A stretch of DNA of 32,505 nt from Clostridiales bacterium (GTDB lineage: Bacteria > Bacillota > Clostridia > Christensenellales > Aristaeellaceae). Where the stretch lies: contig SVGL01000027.1 in NCBI GenBank assembly GCA_015056325.1, positions 1 to 32,505 of the forward strand. Direction: 5' to 3'. The first letter of the stretch is position 1; each line of letters begins with the position of its first letter. Made by a program: the position numbers and the translations under genes. The notes below the pieces were generated by a model that saw only the letters and a list, made by a program, of their open reading frames with translations, was not told the DNA's origin and did not search any database. Of the stretch, positions 21,098-30,641 are shown piece after piece.

Positions 21098-23005
21098 ATG
21101 ATTCTCCTTTCCCTGCAGGGCGTCCAGAAGAGCTTCGGCACCAACGAGGTGCTGCGGGACGCCTCCCTTGTCCTTCAGGATGGCCAGCGCATGGGTCTGG
21201 TGGGCGTAAATGGCTGCGGCAAGTCCACGCTGATGAAGATCATCGCCGGTGTGGAGACTGCCGACGGCGGCACGATCACCATGCAGAAGGGCCTCCGCCT
21301 GGGATACCTTGCCCAGCAGGGCGAGGTGGGCGAGGGCCGCACCGTGCTGGAGGAGCTCGAATCTGTCTTTGAGCCGGTGGTGGAAATGGAAAAGCAACTG
21401 CGCCGGATGGAGGAGCAGATGGCCGAGTGCGGCGACGATATGGTGCGCCTCAGCCGCCTGGGCAGCCAGTACGACGCGCTGACGCTGGAATTCGAGCGGC
21501 GCAACGGCTACGGCTGGAAATCCACCGTGCAGGGCGTGCTGGCGGGCCTGGGCTTCCGCAAGGAGCAGCAGAACCAGCTGGCGAGCCTCCTTTCCGGCGG
21601 CGAGCGCACCCGGCTTTGCCTGGGCCGCATGCTGCTGACCGAGCCTGACCTGCTCCTGCTGGACGAGCCCACCAACCACCTCGACCTCAAGTCCATCGCC
21701 TGGCTGGAGGAATACCTGCGCACCTACAAGGGCGCGGTGCTGCTCATCAGCCACGACCGCTACTTCATGGATCACGTCTGTGACCGGATGTGCGAACTCC
21801 TTTTGGGAACCACCGAGTGCTACGATGGCAACTATACCTCTTATATGGCGCAGCGCACGGAGAGGTTTGAGATCCGCATGAAGGCCTATGAGCTTCAGCA
21901 GAAGGAGATCGCCCGGCAGGAGGCCATCATCGCCCGGTACCGCCAGTTCAACCGGGAGAAGTCCATCAAGCTGGCAGAGAGCCGCGAGAAGCGCCTGGAG
22001 AAGATCGAGCGCCTGGAAAAGCCTCAGGACGAAAGCGCCATCCGCTTCCGCTTTGAAACCCGCCGCCGCACCGGCGACGACGTGCTGATGATCGACGAGC
22101 TCTCGAAGGGTTTTGATGGCCGGACGCTGTTCGAGCATGTGAAGATGCACGTCCGCGCGGGCGACCGCATCGCCATCATCGGCGACAATGGCGTGGGCAA
22201 ATCGACGCTGTTCAAGTGCATCGTGGGCGAGCAGAAGCAGGACGCGGGAACCATCCGCTTCGGCGCAGGCGTGGATCTGGGTTATTACGACCAGCATCAG
22301 GCGCATCTCCACGAGGAGAAGACGGTGCTGGACGAGGTCTGGGACGACTTCTTCCGCCTGGATCAGACCGAGGTGCGCGGCGCGCTGGGCCTCTTTCTCT
22401 TCACGGGGGATGAGGTGCTCATGCCTATCAGCACCCTGTCCGGCGGCGAAAAGGGCCGCGTAGCGCTGACAAAGCTCATGCTGCGCAAGGACAATGTCCT
22501 CCTCCTGGACGAGCCCACCAACCACCTGGACATGGACTCCCGCGAGGTGCTGGAGGACGCGCTGGAGAATTTCCCCGGCACGATCCTCGCCATCAGCCAT
22601 GACCGCTACTTCATCAACCGCTTTGCTGACAAGGTCTGCGTGCTGGAGAAGGAGGGCGTCAAGGAGTACCTGGGCAACTACGACGACTACTTTGAGAAGA
22701 TCAACCGCGAGCAGGCGCCGGACAGCGAGTACGCCGGCATGACCCGTACGGCGATGGAGAAGGAGAAGCGCAAGTCCCGCGAGGAAGAAAAGCGAATCAA
22801 GGAGCGCAAGCTGGCCCTTCAAAATGCGGAAAAGGCCATCGCTGCTGCCGAGGACGAGGCGGCTGACCTTGAAATGCAGCTGGCGGACCCGGCCACCTAC
22901 GCCGATCCGGACAAGGCGGCCGCCCTGGCCAAGGCTTACCAGGCGAAAAAGGACGAGATTGATCGCCTGTATGCCGAATGGGAGGCCATGGAAGCCGAAG
23001 GCTGA
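21098..23005 (+). CDS. ABC-F family ATPase (translation factor type)
   Basis: A 635-residue soluble protein with two ABC domains and no membrane part. ABC-F proteins bind the ribosomal E site and relieve stalls or protect from antibiotics. Domain 1: GVNGCGKST (about 35-43), LSGGERTRL, LLLDEPTNHLD. Domain 2: GDNGVGKST (about 361), LSGGEKGRVAL, LLLDEPTNHLD. The linker between them (about 245-325) is charged and helical, matching the P-site tRNA interaction motif. The C-terminal coiled coil (about 555-635) resembles YdiF/YfmR/Uup-type housekeeping members more than short antibiotic-resistance ones. GGAGGG precedes ATG 21098. Confidence 0.93.
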   Translation: MILLSLQGVQKSFGTNEVLRDASLVLQDGQRMGLVGVNGCGKSTLMKIIAGVETADGGTITMQKGLRLGYLAQQGEVGEGRTVLEELESVFEPVVEMEKQLRRMEEQMAECGDDMVRLSRLGSQYDALTLEFERRNGYGWKSTVQGVLAGLGFRKEQQNQLASLLSGGERTRLCLGRMLLTEPDLLLLDEPTNHLDLKSIAWLEEYLRTYKGAVLLISHDRYFMDHVCDRMCELLLGTTECYDGNYTSYMAQRTERFEIRMKAYELQQKEIARQEAIIARYRQFNREKSIKLAESREKRLEKIERLEKPQDESAIRFRFETRRRTGDDVLMIDELSKGFDGRTLFEHVKMHVRAGDRIAIIGDNGVGKSTLFKCIVGEQKQDAGTIRFGAGVDLGYYDQHQAHLHEEKTVLDEVWDDFFRLDQTEVRGALGLFLFTGDEVLMPISTLSGGEKGRVALTKLMLRKDNVLLLDEPTNHLDMDSREVLEDALENFPGTILAISHDRYFINRFADKVCVLEKEGVKEYLGNYDDYFEKINREQAPDSEYAGMTRTAMEKEKRKSREEEKRIKERKLALQNAEKAIAAAEDEAADLEMQLADPATYADPDKAAALAKAYQAKKDEIDRLYAEWEAMEAEG

Positions 23006-23026
23006 GTGTGTTATACAGAAAATGCA

Positions 23027-23056
23027 GCACCTGACAGCGATGTCGGGTGCTTTTTT
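23027..23056 (+). terminator. Intrinsic terminator
   Basis: GCACCTGACA (23027-23036) pairs with TGTCGGGTGC (23041-23050) over GCGA, with one G-U pair, followed by six Ts. It ends the ABC-F transcript. Confidence 0.95.
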
Positions 23057-23083
23057 GCGGGGGCGGGGAGTAATACACGGCAG

Positions 23084-23143
23084 TGGGCGTATCCTTGCGT
23101 GAGAATCTACGGTGTGAAAACGTTACCGCGATGGATACACCCA
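23084..23143. repeat. Large imperfect stem-loop with a GGATAC motif
   Basis: TGGGCGTATCC (23084-23094) faces GGATACACCCA (23133-23143), with 10 of 11 pairs. CGGT/ACCG pairs inside the loop. A further direct copy, GGATACGCC, lies at 23256-23264. The rest of 23057-23373 has no convincing gene (a 64-codon open frame lacks a ribosome binding site). TGAAAACGTTACCG at 23115 resembles a catabolite (cre) site at 12 of 14 positions, but no gene is nearby for it to control. Confidence 0.45.
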
Positions 23144-23373
23144 CATCCGTGTCTACAAAATGTGGCGATAATGCCGTAAAATCAATGGATTGCGAAAACG
23201 AAGTGAACAAAATCAAAAATCGGGGGCTTTCAGAGCACAGAAGAGTCGGAAAGATGGATACGCCGGATGCCGTGTAAATGGTGATGTGGGGGAAAAGCCT
23301 GTAACCAGCGTATTTTTCGGACTTAAAGGGTGAAAAATCTTGAAAATTTCCTGAAAAATATTTTGAAAACCCC

Positions 23374-23402
23374 TTGATTTCTGCAGAGACTTACTGTATA
23401 AT
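23374..23402 (+). promoter_or_regulatory. Main promoter of the ribosomal protein operon
   Basis: TTGATT (23374-23379), 17 bases, TATAAT (23397-23402). The 45 bases upstream are A/T-rich with A-tracts (TGAAAATTTCC, GAAAAATATTTTGAAAA), like an UP element. Transcription would begin near 23409. Confidence 0.85.
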
Positions 23403-23408
23403 ATGACT

Positions 23409-23569
23409 GTTGTCTGTTTAGGGATGAAGTGGTAAGTTGCCGCCAGGCCAGGCGGGTAATTATCATGGACCAGCCCGTCAATCGGGCGACGGACTTGCGG
23501 CGCGGCGGGGCTTGCACCTGCAGTGAGCAACGTGACGGCGCCAGCGAGACGAAACTAGGAGGTAAATCA
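23409..23569 (+). promoter_or_regulatory. Structured leader of the S10 operon
   Basis: A 160-base untranslated leader with three stems: CCGCC/GGCGG (23440-23455), GCCCG/CGGGC (23473-23487) and a nested stem GGCGC/GCGCC (23499-23542), which encloses GCT/AGC plus CAC/GTG. It ends in AGGAGG 23557-23562. No terminator-like T-run is seen, so control, if any, would act on translation. A ribosomal-protein binding site is plausible, but I cannot assign it. Confidence 0.5.
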
Positions 23570-23878
23570 ATGGCCATCCAGAAGATCCGCATCAAGCTCA
23601 AGAGCTATGAGCACACCCTGATCGACCAGTCCGCTGAGCGGATTGTCGAGGCTGCCAAGCGCACTGGCGCCCGCGTGTCGGGCCCGATCCCGCTCCCCAC
23701 TGAGAAGGAGATCGTGACCATCCTGCGCGCTACCCACAAGTACAAGGACAGCCGCGAGCAGTTCGAGCGTCGCACCCACAAGCGACTGATCGACATCATC
23801 AACGCCAGCCCCAAGACCGTGGACGCCATGTCGAAGCTCGAACTTCCTGCTGGTGTCGAAATCGAAATGAAGCTGTAA
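23570..23878 (+). CDS. rpsJ: Ribosomal protein S10
   Basis: 102 residues, normal length for uS10. [20 protein letters not shown] at the start and [20 protein letters not shown] in the middle are diagnostic. A 30S head protein, also the NusE partner in antitermination. The start 23570 follows AGGAGG by 7 bases; the longer open frame to 23429 runs through the structured leader and is rejected. First gene of the operon. Confidence 0.98.
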   Translation: MAIQKIRIKLKSYEHTLIDQSAERIVEAAKRTGARVSGPIPLPTEKEIVTILRATHKYKDSREQFERRTHKRLIDIINASPKTVDAMSKLELPAGVEIEMKL

Positions 23879-23896
23879 GGCAGGAGGAACGAAACA

Positions 23897-24535
23897 ATGA
23901 AGAAAGCGATCGTGGGTAAGAAGATCGGCATGACGCAGATCTTCACCGAAGATGGCCGTCTTGTTCCGGTCACCGTGATCGAGGCTGGCCCCTGCACCGT
24001 CGTGCAGACCAAGACCGTTGAGACTGATGGCTACACTGCCGTCCAGGTGGGCTTCGGCGAGATGACCGAGAAGCGCGCCGAGAAGCTCCACACCAAGGCT
24101 GAGCTGGGCCACTACAAGAAGGCTGGCGTCGAGGCCAAGCGCGTGCTGCGCGAGTTCCGCTTCGATGACTGCACCGGCTACAAGGTTGGCGACGTGATCA
24201 CCGTCGAGCAGTTCGCCGCTGGCGATAAGATCGACGTGACCGGCACCTCCAAGGGCCACGGCTACACCGGCGCCATCCAGCGCTGGAACCAGCACACCGG
24301 CCCCATGGCCCATGGCTCCAAGTACCACCGTGGCGTGGGTTCCCTGTCCGCTAACTCTGATCCTTCCCGTGTTTTCAAGAACAAGCACATGGCTGGCCAC
24401 TACGGCGTTGACCGCGTGACTGTTCAGAACCTGGAAGTTGTCTCTGTGGATGTGGAGCGCAACCTGCTGCTGGTCAAGGGTGCTGTGCCCGGCGCCAACA
24501 AGGGTCTGCTGATCATCCGCGACACCGTCAAGTGA
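23897..24535 (+). CDS. rplC: Ribosomal protein L3
   Basis: 212 residues, uL3, which nucleates 50S assembly near the peptidyl transferase centre. [20 protein letters not shown] at the N terminus, [20 protein letters not shown] and [10 protein letters not shown] are family hallmarks of the extended loop. AGGAGG 10 bases upstream. Normal order after rpsJ. Confidence 0.98.
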   Translation: MKKAIVGKKIGMTQIFTEDGRLVPVTVIEAGPCTVVQTKTVETDGYTAVQVGFGEMTEKRAEKLHTKAELGHYKKAGVEAKRVLREFRFDDCTGYKVGDVITVEQFAAGDKIDVTGTSKGHGYTGAIQRWNQHTGPMAHGSKYHRGVGSLSANSDPSRVFKNKHMAGHYGVDRVTVQNLEVVSVDVERNLLLVKGAVPGANKGLLIIRDTVK

Positions 24536-24557
24536 TGCCGCGAGGAGGAAAGTAACA

Positions 24558-25181
24558 ATGGCTAAGACTGCTCTTTACAATATGGAAGGCGCGGCCATTG
24601 GCGAGGTTGAACTGAGCGACGCGATTTTCGCTTCCTCTATCAACGAGGCCGCCATGCATCTGGTCGTCCGTTCCTACCTGGCCGCTCAGCGCCAGGGCAC
24701 CCAGAGTGCCAAGACCCGCACCGAGGTCCGCGGCGGTGGTCGTAAGATCTACCGTCAGAAGGGCACCGGCAATGCTCGTCACCATGGCAACCGTGCTCCC
24801 CAGTTCACCCACGGCGGCGTCGTGTTCGCTCCCAAGCCCCGCGATTACTACATCGCGGTGCCCAAGAAGGTCCGCCGCCTGGCCTTCAAGTCCGCGATGA
24901 CCTCCAAGCTGAACGCCGGCGAGATCATGATCGTGGATGAGATCAACCTGGCCGAGGGCAAGACCAAGCTGATGGCGAAGGTTCTGAAGAACCTGAACGC
25001 CGAGAAGAAGGCGCTGGTCGTGCTGCCTGAGCGCGAGGAGAATGTGGTCCGCGCCACCGCCAACCTGGCTGAGGCTGCCACCACCTACGTCAACACCCTG
25101 AATGTCTACGATATCCTGAACGCCAACAAGCTGATCCTGACCAAGGCTGCTCTGGCGCTGGTTGAGGAGGTGTACGCATAA
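24558..25181 (+). CDS. rplD: Ribosomal protein L4
   Basis: 207 residues, uL4. It lines the peptide exit tunnel with its long loop, seen here as RGGGRKIYRQKGTGNARHHG (macrolide-contact region, about 58-80). The last base of its stop overlaps the first base of rplW (TAATG), so translation is coupled. In gamma-proteobacteria L4 represses this operon; whether it does here is unknown. Confidence 0.97.
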   Translation: MAKTALYNMEGAAIGEVELSDAIFASSINEAAMHLVVRSYLAAQRQGTQSAKTRTEVRGGGRKIYRQKGTGNARHHGNRAPQFTHGGVVFAPKPRDYYIAVPKKVRRLAFKSAMTSKLNAGEIMIVDEINLAEGKTKLMAKVLKNLNAEKKALVVLPEREENVVRATANLAEAATTYVNTLNVYDILNANKLILTKAALALVEEVYA

Positions 25182-25486
25182 TGAAGAATCCCCACGACAT
25201 CATCCGCCGTCCGGTTCTGACCGAGAAGGCGTACACCTGCATCGCTGACAAGCGTTACATCTTCGAGGTCGACGTGCACGCCACCAAGACCGAGATCAAG
25301 CAGGCCGTTGAGGCTGTCTTCGCTGAGGACGGCGTCAAGGTTGAGAAGGTCAACACCCTGCGCACCATGGGCAAGATCAAGCGTCAGGGCCGCACCGCTG
25401 GCCGCACCCCCGAAGTCAAGAAGGCCTACGTCACGCTGAAGAAGGACTCCAAGCCCATCAAGTTCTTCGAAGGCATGGCTGAGTAA
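25181..25486 (+). CDS. rplW: Ribosomal protein L23
   Basis: 101 residues, uL23, which sits at the tunnel exit and docks trigger factor and SRP. IIRRPVLTEKAYTCIADKRY at the start and VNTLRTMGKIKRQGRTAGRT at the loop are family features. Coupled to rplD through TAATG; the ribosome binding site GAGGAGG lies within the rplD end. Confidence 0.97.
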   Translation: MKNPHDIIRRPVLTEKAYTCIADKRYIFEVDVHATKTEIKQAVEAVFAEDGVKVEKVNTLRTMGKIKRQGRTAGRTPEVKKAYVTLKKDSKPIKFFEGMAE

Positions 25487-25504
25487 GCAAGGGAGGACAA
25501 GGAA

Positions 25505-26338
25505 ATGGCTATTCGTCTTTACAAGCCGACTTCGCCCGCCCGGCGCTTCATGTCGGTTCTGACCTACGAGGAAATCACCAAGAAGGCTCCCGAGAAGAGC
25601 TTGGTCGAGGTTCTGAAGAAGAACGCCGGCCGCAACAAGCAGGGCAAGATCACCGTTCGTCATCAGGGCGGCGGCAACAAGATCAAGTACCGCATCATCG
25701 ACTTCAAGCGCAACAAGCTGGAGATCCCCGCCAAGGTTGCCGCTATCGAGTATGATCCCAACCGCAGCGCCTTCATCGCTCTGCTGTTCTACGCTGACGG
25801 CGAGAAGCGCTACATCCTGGCTCCCCAGGGCCTGAAGGTTGGCGACACCGTCATCTCCTCCGAGACTGCTGACATCAAGCCCGGCAACGCGCTGCCCATG
25901 TCCTGCATCCCGGTTGGTACCCTGATCCACAACCTGGAGCTCAAGCCCGGCCGCGGCGGCCAGCTGGTTCGTTCCGCCGGCATGAGCGCTCAGCTGATGG
26001 CTAAGGAAAACGGCTTTGCTACCGTGCGTCTGCCCTCCGGCGAGATGCGCAAGCTGCCCCTGAACGCCAAGGCTACCATCGGCACTGTGGGCAACTCCGA
26101 TCATGAGAATGTGCGTCTGGGCAAGGCTGGCCGCGTCCGCCACATGGGCATCCGTCCCACCGTCCGCGGCGTCGTCATGAATCCCTGCGACCATCCGCAC
26201 GGCGGCGGCGAGGGCAAGAGCCCCGTCGGTATGCCTGCTCCTGTGACTCCGTGGGGCAAGCCCGCTCTGGGCCTGAAGACCCGCAAGCACAAGAAGTACT
26301 CCAACAAGATGATCGTCAAGCGCGCCAGCAAGAAGTAA
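25505..26338 (+). CDS. rplB: Ribosomal protein L2
   Basis: 277 residues, uL2, needed for subunit joining and peptidyl transfer. [20 protein letters not shown] at the N terminus, the RNA-binding core with [15 protein letters not shown], and [15 protein letters not shown], which carries the conserved His near the active centre. Ends in the basic [23 protein letters not shown] precedes it. Confidence 0.98.
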   Translation: MAIRLYKPTSPARRFMSVLTYEEITKKAPEKSLVEVLKKNAGRNKQGKITVRHQGGGNKIKYRIIDFKRNKLEIPAKVAAIEYDPNRSAFIALLFYADGEKRYILAPQGLKVGDTVISSETADIKPGNALPMSCIPVGTLIHNLELKPGRGGQLVRSAGMSAQLMAKENGFATVRLPSGEMRKLPLNAKATIGTVGNSDHENVRLGKAGRVRHMGIRPTVRGVVMNPCDHPHGGGEGKSPVGMPAPVTPWGKPALGLKTRKHKKYSNKMIVKRASKK

Positions 26339-26368
26339 GCGCGTATCCTGCAGGAAGGAGGCAGCTAA

Positions 26369-26647
26369 ATGAGCCGCTCTATTAAAAAGGGCCCCTATGT
26401 TGAGGCCGCGCTGATGAAGCGCATCGTTGAAATGAACAACGCCAACAAGAAGAACGTTGTGAAGACCTGGTCCCGCTCTTCCACGATCTTCCCGGATTTC
26501 GTCGGCCATACCATCGCCGTGCATGACGGCCGCAAGCATGTGCCGGTCTACGTGACCGAGGACATGGTCGGTCACAAGCTGGGCGAGTTCGCCCCCACCC
26601 GTACCTTCAAGGGTCATGCGGGTGACAAGGCTTCCGGCCGCAAGTAA
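26369..26647 (+). CDS. rpsS: Ribosomal protein S19
   Basis: 92 residues, uS19 of the 30S head, which contacts tRNA and S13. [39 protein letters not shown] and [13 protein letters not shown] are diagnostic. AAGGAGG lies 6-7 bases upstream. Confidence 0.98.
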   Translation: MSRSIKKGPYVEAALMKRIVEMNNANKKNVVKTWSRSSTIFPDFVGHTIAVHDGRKHVPVYVTEDMVGHKLGEFAPTRTFKGHAGDKASGRK

Positions 26648-26667
26648 GAAGAGAGGAGTGAAACGAA

Positions 26668-27057
26668 ATGGCTACTCGTGAAAAGCAGAAGGCCGCGTTC
26701 CGTAAGGAAAACGCTGACCGTCGCCCCAAGGCCCACGCCAAGTACGTTCGCATCTCCTCCCGCAAGGTGAAGATCGTGATCGATCTGATCCGCGGCAAGA
26801 ATGTGGACGAAGCAGCGGCGATCCTGATGTACACCCCCAAGGCCGCTTCCCCCGTTGTGCTGAAGGTGCTCAACAGCGCCATCGCCAACGCTGTGAACAA
26901 CCTGGAGATGGATCGTAAGGACCTGTACGTCGCCGAAGTGTACGCCAACCCCGGCCCCACGCTGAAGCGCTACGTTGCCCGCAGCCGCGGCAGCGCGTCC
27001 CCCATGCTCAAGCGCACCAGCCACATCAGCGTGGTGCTGGACCAGAAGAAGGCGTAA
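26668..27057 (+). CDS. rplV: Ribosomal protein L22 with N-terminal extension
   Basis: 129 residues, uL22, whose hairpin lines the exit tunnel. The core begins at [20 protein letters not shown] (residue 23) and ends with [16 protein letters not shown]. The first 22 residues ([20 protein letters not shown] and on) are a basic extension absent from the roughly 110-residue standard protein. AGAGGAG upstream supports the long start; no ribosome binding site precedes an internal start. Confidence 0.97.
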   Translation: MATREKQKAAFRKENADRRPKAHAKYVRISSRKVKIVIDLIRGKNVDEAAAILMYTPKAASPVVLKVLNSAIANAVNNLEMDRKDLYVAEVYANPGPTLKRYVARSRGSASPMLKRTSHISVVLDQKKA

Positions 27058-27069
27058 GGAGGTTTACTC

Positions 27070-27738
27070 ATGGGTCAGAAAGTCAATCCCCACGGCGCAC
27101 GCGTGGGCGTGATCTTCGGCTGGAGCGGCCGCTGGTACGCTGGCAAGAAGGATTTTGCCAACTACCTGGTCGAGGACAACAAGCTGCGTAAGATGCTCAA
27201 GGATAAGTACTTCGCAGCCGGCGTCAGCAAGATCGATATCGAGCGTACCGCTCAGACCGTCACCATCAACATCTTCACCAGCAAGCCCGGTATGATCATC
27301 GGCCCCAAGGGCGCGACCATCGAGCAGCTGAAGAAGGACGTCACCGCTTTCCTCGGCCGTGCCGCTCAGATCAACGTTCTGGAGATCAAGCAGCCCGACG
27401 CCGACGCTCAGCTGGTGGCTGAGAACATTGCCGCGCAGCTGGAGAAGCGCATCTCCTTCCGCCGCGCGCTGAAGCAGGCGCAGGGCCGCGCGATGAAGCT
27501 GCCCGGCGTCAAGGGCATCAAGACCAGCGTTTCCGGCCGTCTGGGCGGCGCTGATATCGCCCGCACCGAGCACTACCACGAGGGTTCCATCCCGCTGCAG
27601 ACCCTGCGTGCCAACATCGACTACGGCTTTGCCGAGGCGAAGACCACCTTCGGCCGCCTGGGTGTGAAGGTCTGGATCTACAAGGGCCAGATCCTGCCCA
27701 AGGCCAAGAAGGCTCCCGCCGCGAAGGAGGTCAAGTAA
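27070..27738 (+). CDS. rpsC: Ribosomal protein S3
   Basis: 222 residues, uS3, which lines the mRNA entry channel. [20 protein letters not shown] at the start, a KH domain with [16 protein letters not shown] (GxxG loop as GPKG, near residue 78) and the C-terminal [18 protein letters not shown] and [20 protein letters not shown] is 7 bases before the start. Confidence 0.98.
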   Translation: MGQKVNPHGARVGVIFGWSGRWYAGKKDFANYLVEDNKLRKMLKDKYFAAGVSKIDIERTAQTVTINIFTSKPGMIIGPKGATIEQLKKDVTAFLGRAAQINVLEIKQPDADAQLVAENIAAQLEKRISFRRALKQAQGRAMKLPGVKGIKTSVSGRLGGADIARTEHYHEGSIPLQTLRANIDYGFAEAKTTFGRLGVKVWIYKGQILPKAKKAPAAKEVK

Positions 27739-27740
27739 CC

Positions 27741-28181
27741 ATGCTGATGCCTAAGAGAGTCAAGCGCCGCAAGCAGTTCCGCGGCCGCATGAAGGGTGCT
27801 GCCCATCGCGGCAACTTCCTGGCTTACGGCGAGTTCGGCCTGCAGGCCACCGAGCCCTGCTGGGTCACCTCCCAGCAGATCGAGGCTGCTCGTATCGCCC
27901 TGACCCGCTACACCAAGCGTGGCGGCCAGGTGTGGATCAAGATCTTCCCCGATAAGCCCGTGACCGAGAAGCCCGCTGAGACCCGAATGGGTTCTGGTAA
28001 GGGTTCCCCCGAGTACTGGGTTGCCGTTGTGAAGCCCGGCCGCGTCCTGTTTGAGGTCGCCGGCGTGCCGGAAGAGACCGCCCGTGAGGCTCTGCGTCTG
28101 GCTTCCCACAAGCTGCCCCTGAAGACCAAGTTCATCAAGCGCGCTGAGACGCCTGCGAACGAAGAGGCTGGTGAAGAGTAA
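27741..28181 (+). CDS. rplP: Ribosomal protein L16
   Basis: 146 residues, uL16, at the A-site tRNA elbow and late in 50S assembly. [59 protein letters not shown] and [18 protein letters not shown] are diagnostic. The start lies 2 bases after rpsC, with GGAGG inside the rpsC end. The stop overlaps rpmC (TAATG). Confidence 0.98.
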   Translation: MLMPKRVKRRKQFRGRMKGAAHRGNFLAYGEFGLQATEPCWVTSQQIEAARIALTRYTKRGGQVWIKIFPDKPVTEKPAETRMGSGKGSPEYWVAVVKPGRVLFEVAGVPEETAREALRLASHKLPLKTKFIKRAETPANEEAGEE

Positions 28182-28372
28182 TGAAGGCGAATGAATTTGT
28201 TTCCATGAGCAATGAGCAGCTGACCGCTACGGTCGCTGAGCTGAAGAAGGAGCTCTTCAACCTTCGCTTCCAGCTCGCTACTGGCCAGCTGCAGAACACC
28301 ATGCAGATTACTGCGGTGAAGCGCGATATCGCTCGCGCTCTGACCGTGCTGCGCCAGAAGGAACAGGCGTAA
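28181..28372 (+). CDS. rpmC: Ribosomal protein L29
   Basis: 63 residues, uL29, a two-helix protein beside the tunnel exit. MSNEQLTATVAELKKELFNL and RFQLATGQLQNTMQI are typical, ending RDIARALTVLRQKE. Coupled to rplP by TAATG, without a strong ribosome binding site of its own. Confidence 0.96.
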   Translation: MKANEFVSMSNEQLTATVAELKKELFNLRFQLATGQLQNTMQITAVKRDIARALTVLRQKEQA

Positions 28373-28400
28373 GTGAAAGTGGAAGGAGGCAGCTGCTGCC

Positions 28401-28676
28401 ATGTCTGAGATCAACAACAATATGGAGCGCGGTCTGCGCAAGACCCGTATTGGCGTCGTCGTGTCTGACAAGATGGACAAGACCTGCGTCATTCAGATCA
28501 AGACCCGCGTTCGTCATCCGCTGTATGGCAAGATCATGAACAAGACTTCCAAGCTGAAGGTTCATGACGAGAACAATGAGTGTGGCGTTGGCGACACCAT
28601 CAAGGTGATGGAGACCCGTCCGCTTTCCAAGGACAAGCGCTGGCGCCTGGTCGAGATCATCGAGAAGGCTAAGTAA
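28401..28676 (+). CDS. rpsQ: Ribosomal protein S17
   Basis: 91 residues, uS17, an OB-fold primary binder of 16S r[23 protein letters not shown] at the N terminus, [20 protein letters not shown] and [20 protein letters not shown] are family blocks. AAGGAGG upstream of ATG 28401. Confidence 0.97.
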   Translation: MSEINNNMERGLRKTRIGVVVSDKMDKTCVIQIKTRVRHPLYGKIMNKTSKLKVHDENNECGVGDTIKVMETRPLSKDKRWRLVEIIEKAK

Positions 28677-28700
28677 TCCGCGCGTTAAGGAGGAAATACT

Positions 28701-29069
28701 ATGATTCAGCCGCAAACCCGGCTTAAGGTTGCCGACAACTCCGGCGCCAAGGAAATCATGTGCATCCGCGTGCTGGGCGGTTCTTTCCGTCGCGACGGTT
28801 CCATCGGTGACATCATCGTGGCCAGCGTCAAGACCGCTACCCCCGGCGGCACCGTGAAGAAGGGCGACGTCGTCAAGGCCGTCATCGTCCGTATGCGCAA
28901 GAACAAGCGCCGCCCCGATGGCTCTTACATCAAGTTTGACGATAACGCCGCCGTTATCATCAACGATGCCAAGATGCCCAAGGGCACCCGTATCTTTGGA
29001 CCCGTTGCCCGCGAGCTGCGTGAGAAGGACTTCATGAAGATCGTCTCCCTGGCTCCCGAAGTTCTGTAA
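28701..29069 (+). CDS. rplN: Ribosomal protein L14
   Basis: 122 residues, uL14, at the subunit interface and the docking site for Rsf[41 protein letters not shown] and [20 protein letters not shown] are diagnostic, ending [21 protein letters not shown] upstream. Confidence 0.98.
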   Translation: MIQPQTRLKVADNSGAKEIMCIRVLGGSFRRDGSIGDIIVASVKTATPGGTVKKGDVVKAVIVRMRKNKRRPDGSYIKFDDNAAVIINDAKMPKGTRIFGPVARELREKDFMKIVSLAPEVL

Positions 29070-29084
29070 GAGGAGGCGGAAGAG

Positions 29085-29414
29085 ATGCACGTTCGTAAGA
29101 ATGATCTGGTGATGGTCATCACCGGTAAGGATAAGGGCACGAAGGGCAAGATCACCGCTGCGTTCCCCAAGACCGGCAAGGTCATCGTTGAGGGCGTGAA
29201 CATGGTGACCCGTCACCAGAAGGCCCGCAATGCGATGCAGCCCGGCGGCATCGTGAAGAAGGAAGCCCCCATCGATGCTTCCAACGTGATGCTGATCTGC
29301 GAAAAGTGCGGCAAGCCCGTCCGCGTGGCTCACAAAGTTACCGTGACCACCGAGAATGGCAAGAATGTCCGCACCATGGTCCGCACCTGCAAGAAGTGCG
29401 GCGCTGAAATCTGA
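29085..29414 (+). CDS. rplX: Ribosomal protein L24 with zinc-type cysteines
   Basis: 109 residues, uL24, an early 50S assembly initiator. The KOW motif lies in [20 protein letters not shown] at the start. The C-terminal third carries CEKC and CKKC pairs (about 76-79 and 102-105), which could bind zinc, as in many Gram-positive L24 proteins. AGAGGAGG upstream. Confidence 0.97.
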   Translation: MHVRKNDLVMVITGKDKGTKGKITAAFPKTGKVIVEGVNMVTRHQKARNAMQPGGIVKKEAPIDASNVMLICEKCGKPVRVAHKVTVTTENGKNVRTMVRTCKKCGAEI

Positions 29415-29431
29415 GAAGGAGGAAAAGTCTG

Positions 29432-29977
29432 ATGGCTACCCGTATGAAGGAAAAGTACCTGGCCGAGGCTGTTCCTGCTCTTCAGCAGAAGTTCGGCTAC
29501 AAGAATGTGATGGAGATCCCCAAGCTGGAGAAGATCGTCATCAACATGGGTCTGGGCGACCTGAAGGACAACACCAAGGCCTTCGAAATGGCTGTCAACG
29601 AGCTGACCGCCATCGCCGGCCAGAAGCCCATGATCACCAAGGCCAAGAAGTCCATCGCTAACTTCAAGCTCCGTGAGGGCCAGAACGTTGGCGCCAAGGT
29701 CACCCTGCGTGGCGCTCGTATGAACGAGTTCATGGACAAGCTGGTCAACATCGCTCTGCCCCGCGTTCGCGACTTCCGCGGCGTGTCTGCGACCTCTTTC
29801 GACGGCCGCGGCAACTACGCTCTGGGCATTCGTGAGCAGCTGCTGTTCCCCGAAATCGAGTACGATAAGGTCGAGAACATTCGCGGCATGGAGATGATCT
29901 TCGTCACCACCGCGAAGACCGACGAGGAGTGCAAGGAGCTGCTGCGTCTGTTGGGCATGCCCTTCACCCAGGCGTAA
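29432..29977 (+). CDS. rplE: Ribosomal protein L5
   Basis: 181 residues, uL5, which binds 5S rRNA and the P-site tRNA in the central protuberance. [59 protein letters not shown] and [20 protein letters not shown] are diagnostic. GAAGGAGG upstream. Confidence 0.98.
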   Translation: MATRMKEKYLAEAVPALQQKFGYKNVMEIPKLEKIVINMGLGDLKDNTKAFEMAVNELTAIAGQKPMITKAKKSIANFKLREGQNVGAKVTLRGARMNEFMDKLVNIALPRVRDFRGVSATSFDGRGNYALGIREQLLFPEIEYDKVENIRGMEMIFVTTAKTDEECKELLRLLGMPFTQA

Positions 29978-29994
29978 TAAGGAGGAGAACAACA

Positions 29995-30180
29995 ATGGCA
30001 AAGACGAGTATGAAGATCAAGCAGGCGAGGACGCCTAAGTTCTCCACCCGCGCTTACACCCGCTGCCGTCTGTGCGGCCGTCCCCACTCTGTCCTGCGCA
30101 AGTACGGCGTGTGCCGTGTCTGCTTCCGTGAGCTCGCTTACAAGGGCGAGATTCCGGGCGTGCGCAAGGCCAGCTGGTAA
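29995..30180 (+). CDS. rpsN: Ribosomal protein S14, zinc-binding type Z
   Basis: 61 residues, the short zinc-bearing uS14 (also named rpsZ). The four ligands C24xxC27 and C40xxC43 are all present ([20 protein letters not shown]). C-terminal [16 protein letters not shown] is standard. AAGGAGG upstream of ATG 29995. The longer open frame starting at 29929 lies inside rplE and is rejected. Confidence 0.98.
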   Translation: MAKTSMKIKQARTPKFSTRAYTRCRLCGRPHSVLRKYGVCRVCFRELAYKGEIPGVRKASW

Positions 30181-30210
30181 TCGGGGAGACAAACGGAAGG
30201 AGGTACCATC

Positions 30211-30609
30211 ATGGTTGTGAATGATCCCATCGCCGATATGCTCACCCGAATCCGCAACGCGCAGGTCGCCAAGCACGACTCTGTGACGCTGCCTGCCAGC
30301 AACACCAAGAAGGCCATCGCCAAGATTCTTCTGGCTGAAGGCTATGTGAAGTCTGTCGATTTCATCGACGACGGCCTGCAGGGCGAGATCAAGGTGACTC
30401 TGAAGTATATCAATGGCAAGACCCCCGTCATCGCGGGTCTGAAGCGCATCAGCAAGCCCGGCCTGCGTGTTTACGCCCGCTGCGAAGAGCTGCCCAAGGT
30501 TCTGGGCGGTCTGGGCATTGCGATCATCAGCACCAGCAAGGGTCTGATGACTGACAAGGAAGCCCGCAAGAACGCCATCGGCGGCGAAGTGCTGGCTTAC
30601 ATCTGGTAA
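30211..30609 (+). CDS. rpsH: Ribosomal protein S8
   Basis: 132 residues, uS8, a central-domain organiser of 16S r[21 protein letters not shown] at the start, [31 protein letters not shown] and [17 protein letters not shown] at the C terminus are diagnostic. AAGGAGG upstream. Confidence 0.98.
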   Translation: MVVNDPIADMLTRIRNAQVAKHDSVTLPASNTKKAIAKILLAEGYVKSVDFIDDGLQGEIKVTLKYINGKTPVIAGLKRISKPGLRVYARCEELPKVLGGLGIAIISTSKGLMTDKEARKNAIGGEVLAYIW

Positions 30610-30641
30610 TAGACCGACACGCTTAATGGAGGTGTGATATC

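Noticed and set aside
23083..23277. 64-codon frame ahead of the ribosomal operon
   Set aside because: Non-ATG start, no ribosome binding site, and it spans the inverted repeat.
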